Positions 56,547 to 64,000 of a stretch of DNA of 64,000 nucleotides are shown here, one piece after another. The notes under the pieces were generated by a model, which saw only the letters and a list, made by a program, of their open reading frames with translations, did not search any database and had not been told where the DNA came from. Source of the stretch: Streptomyces diastatochromogenes. Its GTDB lineage: Bacteria; Actinomycetota; Actinomycetes; Streptomycetales; Streptomycetaceae. Location of the stretch: positions 2,232,001 to 2,296,000 of the forward strand of contig JAPTYK010000001.1 in NCBI GenBank assembly GCA_026913215.1, read 5' to 3'. How positions within the stretch are numbered: the first letter of the stretch is position 1; each line of letters starts with the position of its first letter. The translations under genes were made by a program, and so were the position numbers.

Positions 56547-57462
56547 GTGCTCGTACTCGTCGCTCCCGGCCAAGGCGCCCAGACGCCCGGCTTCCTGACC
56601 CCTGGCTCGAACTCCCCGGCGCCGCCGACCGCCTCGCGGCCTGGTCCGACGCGATCGGGCTCGACCTCGTCCACTACGGCACGAAGGCGGACGCGGACGA
56701 GATCCGTGACACCGCCGTGGCACAGCCCCTCCTCGTCGCCGCCGGCCTGCTCTCCGCGGCCGCGCTCGGTGACGTGAAGCCCGGCGTCGTCGCCGGTCAC
56801 AGCGTCGGCGAGTTCACCGCCGCCGCGTTCGCTGGCGTCCTCGACGCCGAGGCCGCGCTCCGCCTCGTCCGCACCCGCGTCTCGCGATGGCCGAGGCCGC
56901 CGCGATCACCGCGACGGGCATGTCGGCGCTGCTCGGCGGCGACCCCGAGGTCACCGTCCCGCACCTGGAGAAGCTCGGCCTGACCGCGGCCAATGTGAAC
57001 GGAGCGGGCCAGATCGTGGCCGCCGGCACCCTGGAGCAGCTGGCCGCCCTGGAGGCGGACAAGCCCGAGGGCGTCCGCCGCGTCGTCGCGCTCAAGGTCG
57101 CCGGCGCCTTCCACACGCACCACATGGCCCCGGCCGTGGAGAAGCTGGCGGAGGCGGCGAAGGAGCTGTCCCCGGCCGCTCCGGCCACCCGCTACGTCTC
57201 CAACAAGGACGGGCAGGTCGTCACCGACGGCGCCGAGGTCGTGTCCCGCCTGGTCGGCCAGGTCGCGAACCCGGTCCGCTGGGACCTGTGCATGGAGACC
57301 TTCCAGGCCCTCGGCGCGACCGCGCTGATCGAGGTGTGCCCCGGCGGCACCCTGACCGGCATCGCCAAGCGGGCCCTGCCCGGCGTGGCCACCGTCGCGC
57401 TCAAGACTCCCGACGACCTCGACGCGGCCCGTACGCTCATCGCCGAGCACGCGGCCGTCTGA
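56547..57462 (+). CDS. fabD: Malonyl-CoA:ACP transacylase FabD (2 frame breaks)
   Basis: Transfers malonyl from CoA to ACP for fatty acid (and polyketide) synthesis; cytoplasmic, about 306 residues. LVLVAPGQGAQTPGF opens the fold. GHSVGEFTAAAFAGVL has the nucleophile Ser, and VAGAFHTHHMAPAV the catalytic His. NGAGQIVAAGT and EVCPGGTLTGIAKRAL complete the core. Frame changes: near 56605, a missing C in ACCCCTGG (homology then DPWLELPGAADRLAAW), and near 56885, after RLVRTR. GTG 56547 matches the known family start LVLVAPG. First gene of the fab operon. Confidence 0.94.
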
Positions 57463-57480
57463 CAAGGAGTGTCGAGAAAC

Positions 57481-58512
<1,032 letters not shown>

Positions 58513-58575
58513 GCACACCGGATTCTTCCGGAAGCCCCCTCTTTTACCGAAGTAACCGCAAGAAGGAGCACCACT

Positions 58576-58824
58576 ATGGCTGACACCCAGGAAGAGATCC
58601 TCAAGGGCCTCGCCGAGATCGTCAACGAGATCGCCGGCATCCCGGTCGAGGACGTCCAGCTGGACAAGTCCTTCACGGACGACCTGGACGTCGACTCGCT
58701 GTCCATGGTCGAGGTCGTCGTCGCCGCCGAAGAGCGCTTCGACGTCAAGATCCCGGACGAGGACGTCAAGAACCTCAAGACCGTGGGCGACGCCGCCGAC
58801 TACATCCTGAAGCACCAGGACTGA
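58576..58824 (+). CDS. acpP: Acyl carrier protein AcpP
   Basis: Intact 82-residue acidic four-helix protein. Ser41 in [14 protein letters not shown] is the site of 4'-phosphopantetheine attachment. [20 protein letters not shown] is the typical third helix region. AAGGAG precedes ATG 58576. It carries the growing acyl chain for FabD, FabH and FabF. Expressed from the same operon, with high codon bias expected for an abundant protein. Confidence 0.97.
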   Translation: MADTQEEILKGLAEIVNEIAGIPVEDVQLDKSFTDDLDVDSLSMVEVVVAAEERFDVKIPDEDVKNLKTVGDAADYILKHQD

Positions 58825-58903
58825 TTCGGTCCTCGCTGACTCGGTACGCCACCCGGCGGTGGCGCCGCATTCCGACCATCACACACATGGAGAACGAATT
58901 CCT

Positions 58904-60165
58904 GTGAGCTCGACCAATCGCACCGTGGTCGTCACCGGTATCGGCGCAACCACACCGCTGGGTGGCGACTCCGCGTCGACCTGGGAAGGTCTTCTCGCGG
59001 GGCGCTCCGGCGTCAAGCCCCTGGAGGGCGAGCGCTTCGCCGAACTTCCCGTCAAGATCGCGGCGCTCGCCGCGGTCGACCCGGCGACGTGCTTCCCCGC
59101 CCGCTCGCCCGCAAGCTGGACCGCTCGGCGCAGTTCGCGCTGATCGCGGCCCGCGAGGCCTGGGCCGACGCGGGCTACACCGCCCCGGCCGGCGAGGACG
59201 AGACGATCGCGCCCGAGCGGCTCGGTTCCGTCATCGCCTCCGGCATCGGCGGTGTCACCACGCTGCTCGACCAGTACGACGTGCTCAAGGAGAAGGGCGT
59301 CCGCCGCGTCTCCCCGCACACCGTGCCCATGCTCATGCCCAACAGCCCCTCCGCGAACGTGGGCCTGGAGGTGAACGCCCGGGCGGGCGTCCACACCCCC
59401 GTCTCCGCGTGCGCGTCGGGTGCCGAGGCGATCGGCTACGCCGTCGAGATGATCCGTACCGGCCGTGCCGACGTGGTCGTCGCCGGTGGTACCGAGGCCG
59501 CGATCCACCCGCTGCCGATCGCCGCCTTCGCCAACATGATGGCGATGTCCAAGAGCAACGACGAGCCGACGAAGGCCTCGCGTCCCTACGACACCGGCCG
59601 TGACGGCTTCGTGCTCGGCGAGGGCGCGGGCGTCGTGATCCTGGAGTCCGAGGAGCACGCGAAGGCGCGCGGCGCCCGCGTCTACTGCGAGGTGCTCGGC
59701 CAGGGCCTGTCGGCCGACAGCCACCACATCGCGCAGCCCGAGCCGACCGGCCGGGGCATCGCCGCCGCGATGCAGAACCTGCTGGACTCCACGGACCTCA
59801 AGCCGTCCGAGGTCGTCCACCTCAACGCGCACGCCACGTCGACGCCGCAGGGCGACGTCGCCGAGATCAAGGCGCTGCGGAAGGTCCTGGGCGACGACCT
59901 GGACCACGTCGCGATCTCCGCGACCAAGTCGATGACCGGTCACCTCCTGGGCGGCGCGGGCGGCATCGAGACCGTCGCGACGGTCCTCGCCCTCCACAAC
60001 CGCCTGGCCCCGCCGACGATCAACGTCGACGAGCTGGACCCGGAGGTCGACGCGGACATCGTCCGCGACGAGCCCCGCGAGCTCCCGCAGGGCACGATCG
60101 CCGCGATCAACAACTCGTTCGGCTTCGGCGGCCACAACGTGGTCCTGGCGTTCCGCACCGTCTGA
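58904..60165 (+). CDS. fabF: 3-oxoacyl-ACP synthase II FabF (one frame break)
   Basis: Elongating ketosynthase of about 420 residues. [20 protein letters not shown] opens the thiolase fold. The active site Cys is in [20 protein letters not shown], and the two His are in [11 protein letters not shown] and [15 protein letters not shown]. The ending is [18 protein letters not shown]. The frame changes near 59090, in GACGTGCTTCCCCG, after which [20 protein letters not shown] continues. GTG 58904 follows GGAGA. Last gene of the fab operon; a strong hairpin follows. Confidence 0.95.
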
Positions 60166-60181
60166 CGCCCTTAGGCGCGGC

Positions 60182-60211
60182 AAGGCCCGCCCCCGGTCCG
60201 GGGCGGGCCTT
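60182..60211 (+). terminator. Terminator after fabF
   Basis: AAGGCCCGCCCC, a 6-base loop, GGGGCGGGCCTT, 16 bp past the fabF stop. It also lies downstream of the convergent DUF3145 gene, so it can serve both. Confidence 0.88.
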
Positions 60212-60230
60212 CGGCGTGTCCGGGAGGGCC

Positions 60231-60725
60231 TCAGACGACCTGGTGGAGCCAGCGGACGGGGGCGCCCTCGCCGGCGTAGCGGAAGGGTTCGAGTTCGTCG
60301 TCCCAGGGCTTGCCGAGGAGCTTGGCGATCTCCGCCTCCAGTTGGGTCTCGCCCTGGGCGGAGCGGGCGAGGGCGGCGCGGAGGCGGTCCTCGGGGACGA
60401 GGATGTCGCCGTGCATGCCGGTGACGGCGTGGAAGATGCCCAGGTCGGGGGTGGCGCTGTAGCGCTCGCCCTCGGCGGTGGGGCAGGGTTCCGCGGTGAC
60501 CTCGAAGCGGAGCATCTGCCAGCCGCGGAGCGCGGAGGCGAGTCTGGAGGCGGTGCCGGTCTGGCCCTGCCAGGAGAACTCGGCTCTCCAGGTGCCGGGG
60601 GACGCCGGCTGGCGGATCCAGTCGAGCTGGACCCTCGCACCGAGGACGCCCGCGACCGCCCATTCGACGTGCGGGCACAGCGCGCGCGGTGCGGAGTGTA
60701 CGTACAGGACTCCACGTGTCGTCAC
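60231..60725 (-). CDS. DUF3145 family protein
   Basis: Intact 164-residue protein restricted to actinobacteria. It starts TTRGVLYVHSAPRALCPHVE and contains VAGVLGARVQLDWIRQPASP, ASALRGWQMLRFEVTAEPCP and KPWDDELEPFRYAGEGAPVR. GTG 60725 follows CTGGAGG. DUF3145 genes commonly lie beside fabF in Streptomyces. No catalytic motif is obvious. Its link to lipid synthesis rests on position only. Confidence 0.88.
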   Translation of the reverse strand: MTTRGVLYVHSAPRALCPHVEWAVAGVLGARVQLDWIRQPASPGTWRAEFSWQGQTGTASRLASALRGWQMLRFEVTAEPCPTAEGERYSATPDLGIFHAVTGMHGDILVPEDRLRAALARSAQGETQLEAEIAKLLGKPWDDELEPFRYAGEGAPVRWLHQVV

Positions 60726-60984
60726 CGGGACCTCCAGTGTGGGACGAGGTTCGCCTTGCCCAGCGGCCTCAGTAAACAGCATCAGGAGCAGAACATCGCA
60801 AACCCTCAAAAAGGGGACAGCTTGTGACGTGATGTAATTTACCGGAGCCGGTCGGCGAAGGCGCCTCTGGTTCGACGGGGGAAAAGCTACCGTGCCGCAC
60901 CGTCATCGGTGTGACGTACGGTCGGTCCGGGGGCCGGGCAACACGAACCTTTCACCCGCCAGGACGCCGAAGGAGGGGCCGGGA

Positions 60985-61861
60985 ATGCGCGGCCGAGGCC
61001 GATTCCGTACCGCTGTCGCCGCCGCGACGGCCGCGCTGCTGTGCGCCGGGGCGCTCTCCGGCTGCACGGCCGGGGAGCCGGTGGCGAAGACGCGGGCGAC
61101 CCCGAGGGCGACGCCGGCGCCGCTCTGGGACGTCTCCCCGCCTCCGTCGCGGCCGTCGGCGACTCCGTGACCCGCGCCTTCGACGCCTGTTCGGTCCTGT
61201 CGGACTGCCCCGAGGTCTCGTGGGCGACCGGGACGGACACCGCCGTCAACAGTCTGGCGCTGCGGCTGCTGGGCCCGGCGAAGGTGGCCACCCACAGCTG
61301 GAACCTGGCCAGGACGGGCGCCAGGATGGCGGAGCTGCCCGCGCAGATGGCCGGGGCGGCCGCCGAGAAGCCCGAGCTCGTGACGGTGATGATGGGGGCC
61401 AACGACGCCTGCCGGGCCACCCCGGACCAGATGACCCCGGTCGCCGAGTTCCGCGCCTCCTTCGAGCAGGCCCTCGCCCGGCTGCGGGCGGGCGCGCCCG
61501 AGGCGCAGGTGTACGTGGCGAGCGTGCCGGACCTGAAGCACCTGTGGTCGACGGGGCGGCTGAGTCCGATGGGGCTCCGGGTGTGGAAGCTGGGGATCTG
61601 CGGCGCGATGCTGGCGGACGCGGAGGACTTGGGCCCGGCGGCCGAGCGGCGGCGGGCGGCGGTGCGGGACCGGGTGGTGGCGTACAACGGGGTCCTGGAG
61701 CAGGTCTGCGCGAAGGACGCGCGCTGCCGGTACGACGGCGGGGCGGTCTTCGGCTTCCGCTTCGACGGGGGCAGTTGAGCCCCTGGGACTGGTTCCATCC
61801 GAGCCGGGACGGGCAGGCGCGGCTCGCGGAGCTCGCGTACCGGCGGATCACGAAGGAGTGA
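60985..61861 (+). CDS. SGNH/GDSL-family hydrolase lipoprotein (2 frame breaks)
   Basis: Exported esterase or lipase of about 290 residues. ATG 60985 follows AAGGAGG; the leader ends with lipobox LSGC. Block I is AAVGDSVTRAFDAC with the nucleophile Ser, block III is TVMMGANDACRATP with the oxyanion Asn, and block V is WDWFHPSRDGQARLAE with Asp and His. Extra Cys residues (SVLSDCPEV, GICGAM, EQVCAKDARC) may form disulfides. Frame changes near 61135 and 61770. Substrate unknown; small secreted Streptomyces SGNH enzymes often act on lipids or acetylated sugars. Confidence 0.86.
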
Positions 61862-61918
61862 GGGCCCCGGGGCGGTCGTCAGGTTCCGCCCGGGGCCGGT
61901 CATGAGGGTCCCCGGAGG

Positions 61919-64000
61919 TCAGACCTCCAGGGTGGCGGTCAGGCGCGCGTCCGTGAGGGAGTGGGCGGCGACGACCTCGTACGCGCCCCGACGAGGGTCC
62001 AGGCGTGCTTCTCCTCGTCCCAGATCTCGAAGGCGCGGCGGGGCAGCGCGATCTCGGTCTCGACGGTCTCGCCGGGCGCGGCCTCGACGCTCGCGAAGCC
62101 GGCCAGCCAGCGGGCCGGGCGCTCCACCGCGTCCGTCACGGGCGCCAGGTAGATCTGGACGGTCTCGCGGCCGGGGCGCCCGCCGGTGTTGGTGATCCGG
62201 ACGGTGACCCCGTCCGGGGTCGCGGCCAGGAGTCGTACGACCAGGTCGTGTAGCCGAGGCCGTGGCCGAAGGGGTACGCGGGGACGGCACCGGCCCTGTC
62301 CCAGGCGCGGTAGCCGATGAAGACGCCCTCGGTGTAGTGCAGTTCGCCGTCCGTGGGGTCACCTCGGTGACGGGGACGTCGGCGAGGGCGGCGGGCCAGG
62401 TGGTGGGGAGGCGGCCGCCGGGCTCCTCGGCGCCGGTGAGGACGTCGGCGAGGGCGGCGCCGCCCTCCTGGCCGGGGAACCAGCTGAGCAGGACCGCGGC
62501 CACGTCCGCGCGCCAGGGCAGTTCGACCGGGGAGCCGGCGTTGACGACGACGACGGTGTTCGGGTTGGCGGCGGCGACGGCCCGGACGAGGTCGTCCTGA
62601 CGGCCGGGGAGGGCGAGGTCCTTGCGGTCGAAGCCCTCGGACTCGACGCGTTCGGTGGTGGCGACGACCACGACGGCGGTGTCGGCGGCGCGGGCGGCCT
62701 CGACGGCCTCGGCGATCAGTTCGTCGGGGTCACGGCGGGGACCGAGGTGGACGAAGGAGAACATGACGGCCGGGAGCGGGGCCGCGAACTCCTTGGCGAG
62801 GGTGTGGAGCAGGGACACCTCGACGGTCTCGCCGGCGGTGAGCGCGACCTTGCCACGCTCGACCGGGGAGCCGAAGAAGGCCTCGAAGGGGTCGGTCTCG
62901 GGGCCCATGACCTGGACGCCGTCGAAGACGGTGGTGCCGGCGACGGTGAGGGTGAAGGCGCCGAGGCCGCGGGTGCCGAAGGCGTGCTCGCCGGACTCGC
63001 GCGGGGTGAAGGTGCCGACGACCTCGATGGAGGCGAGGGCCTCGTGGGTGACGCCCTCGGGGAGGTCGTCGCCGATCCACTGGACCTGGCCGTTGGGCAG
63101 GGAGCCCTCGCCGATGACGTTCCCGGCGGCGTCGCGGCAGCGGGCGCGGAGGGTGAAGCCCTGATCGGCGGGGGCGAGTTCCTCGCTGGGGTCGGCGCCG
63201 ATCGCGTAGCTCAGCGCGCCTTCGGGGAGGGCGGCGGTGAGGCCGTCGAGCGGGGAGACGACGTGCTCGGGGAAGACCTGGGCGGAGCCGCCGCCGAGGA
63301 CGCGGGCGTCGCGGGCGGCGGCGCCGGAGAGGGCGACGGTGCCGGGCCTCAGGGGCAGGGCGCCGTTCTCGTTCCGTACGAGGACGAAGCCGCGGCGGGC
63401 GATCTCGCGGGCGAGGGCGTCGCCGTCGAGGGCGGCAGGGTGCTCGGTGACGACCGGCGGGGCGCCTTCGAGGGCGCCGACGCGGGCGGCGAGTCGCAGG
63501 ACGTTGCGCACGGCCGTGTCGACGGCGGACTCCTCGACCTCGCCGGCGCGGACGGCGGCGGCGAGGGCCGGGCCGTAGACGGTGTCGGGGCCGGGCATGG
63601 CGACGTCGAGGCCGCCGGCGATGTCGGCGGTGGTGGAGCGGGCGGCCATCCAGTCGGAGACGTTGTAGCCGTCGAAGCCCCACTCGCCGCGCAGGACCTC
63701 GTTCACGAGCTCGTGGTGCTCGGTCATGGTCACGCCGTTGACCTGGTTGTAGGCGGTCATGATGCCCCAGGGGCGGGCGTTCTCGACGATGGCCTCGAAG
63801 GGGGCGAGGTAGAGCTCGCGGAGCGGGCGCGGGGCGATCCGGTTGTCGACGGTGAAGCGGTCGGTCTCGGCGTCGTTGGCGACGAAGTGCTTGACGGTGG
63901 TGCCGACGCCGCCGTCCTGGACGCCCTGGACGTAGCCGGTGCCGATGGCGCCGGTGAGGTACGGGTCCTCGCTGTAGGCCTCGAAGTGGCGGCCGCCGAG
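61919..64000 (-). CDS. GH3 beta-glucosidase with PA14 domain, 5' end outside window (about 3 frame breaks)
   Basis: Cytosolic glycoside hydrolase family 3 enzyme; about 700 residues are visible. The first domain ends with IMTAYNQVNGVTMTEHHELV and WGFDGYNVSDWMAARSTTAD, where the Asp of SDW is the catalytic nucleophile. The second domain, RRGFVLVRNENGALPL, is split by a PA14-like carbohydrate-binding insert (QVQWIGDDLPEGV, GEHAFGTRGLGAFTLTVAGT). It is followed by ATTERVESEGFDRKDLALPG (acid/base loop) and a C-terminal fibronectin III-like domain (VERPARWLAGFASVEAAPGE, HAWTLVGGAYEVVA). Frame changes near 62360, 62235 and 61995. There is no signal peptide in view because the N-terminus is missing. 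Confidence 0.88.
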   Translation of the reverse strand, partial: LGGRHFEAYSEDPYLTGAIGTGYVQGVQDGGVGTTVKHFVANDAETDRFTVDNRIAPRPLRELYLAPFEAIVENARPWGIMTAYNQVNGVTMTEHHELVNEVLRGEWGFDGYNVSDWMAARSTTADIAGGLDVAMPGPDTVYGPALAAAVRAGEVEESAVDTAVRNVLRLAARVGALEGAPPVVTEHPAALDGDALAREIARRGFVLVRNENGALPLRPGTVALSGAAARDARVLGGGSAQVFPEHVVSPLDGLTAALPEGALSYAIGADPSEELAPADQGFTLRARCRDAAGNVIGEGSLPNGQVQWIGDDLPEGVTHEALASIEVVGTFTPRESGEHAFGTRGLGAFTLTVAGTTVFDGVQVMGPETDPFEAFFGSPVERGKVALTAGETVEVSLLHTLAKEFAAPLPAVMFSFVHLGPRRDPDELIAEAVEAARAADTAVVVVATTERVESEGFDRKDLALPGRQDDLVRAVAAANPNTVVVVNAGSPVELPWRADVAAVLLSWFPGQEGGAALADVLTGAEEPGGRLPTTWPAALADVPVTEVTPRTANCTTPRASSSATAPGTGPVPSPRTPSATASATRPGRTTPGRDPGRGHRPDHQHRRAPRPRDRPDLPGARDGRGGAPGPLAGRLRERRGRARRDRRDRDRAAPPRLRDLGRGEARLDPRRGAYEVVAAHSLTDARLTATLEV

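Overview
The window is high-GC actinobacterial DNA and almost certainly Streptomyces: GTG starts are common, purine-rich ribosome binding sites are clear, third codon positions are strongly GC-biased, and the gene content matches (fasR-fabD-fabH-acpP-fabF, DUF3145, ahpE-DUF3052-aceE, tandem terD genes, FasR/PucR, GntR and TetR regulators, DUF1023 hydrolases). It looks like chromosomal core and near-core sequence. I see no phage, plasmid, IS element or CRISPR array.

Layout. 1-2.4 kb: a divergent steroid-type thiolase and CYP125-like P450 with KstR-like operators between them. 2.6-9.9 kb: DUF2330 protein, O-methyltransferase, ABM monooxygenase-like protein, GNAT, an MFS exporter with a C-terminal winged helix, a peptidoglycan-binding protein and a HAD phosphatase. 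10-18.5 kb: secreted HNH nuclease, DoxX, DedA, DUF2277, GntR regulator, MBL hydrolase, lamin-tail protein, DUF4231, a flavoprotein, an orphan protein and tRNA-Val(UAC). 20.4-29.8 kb: a tellurium-resistance-associated (Ter) cluster: HAD phosphatase, StiP/PELOTA protein, PRTase-TRSP protein, C-C lyase, TerD-like proteins, a TerA-like protein, a TerC-type membrane protein and two classical TerD proteins. 29.9-34.1 kb: the conserved ahpE-DUF3052-aceE block. 34-55 kb: an accessory stretch with a K+ channel, a protease-inhibitor-like protein, a TetR/MFS pair, two DUF1023 hydrolases, DUF4429-SHOCT, a NarL-type two-component system, an acyltransferase, MerR/aldo-keto reductase, a serine hydrolase, and an envelope operon (FemX, MurJ, response regulator, sensor kinase, GerMN-like lipoprotein) facing an L,D-transpeptidase. 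55.3-60.7 kb: fasR and the type II fatty acid synthase genes with a FasR-type operator, then DUF3145. 61-64 kb: an SGNH hydrolase lipoprotein and the C-terminal part of a GH3 beta-glucosidase.

How genes work together. Central carbon metabolism (aceE makes acetyl-CoA) and fatty acid initiation and elongation (FabD, FabH, ACP, FabF under FasR) sit in the same neighbourhood, as in other actinobacteria. The Ter cluster combines TerD-family calcium-binding proteins, TerC-type membrane proteins and a set of enzymes predicted to make or process a nucleotide-like metabolite. The FemX-MurJ-two-component-lipoprotein operon joins peptidoglycan precursor branching and flipping to signalling.

Data quality. 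About half of the genes, including essential ones (fabD, fabF, aceE, murJ), are broken by one-base frame changes, usually in G/C runs or GC alternations. The protein homology continues across each break, so these look like consensus errors in the assembly rather than pseudogenes. I annotate such genes as single spans and give the approximate break points. Many intergenic gaps also hold GC-rich tandem repeats with a different unit at each site, usually just downstream of a stop codon.
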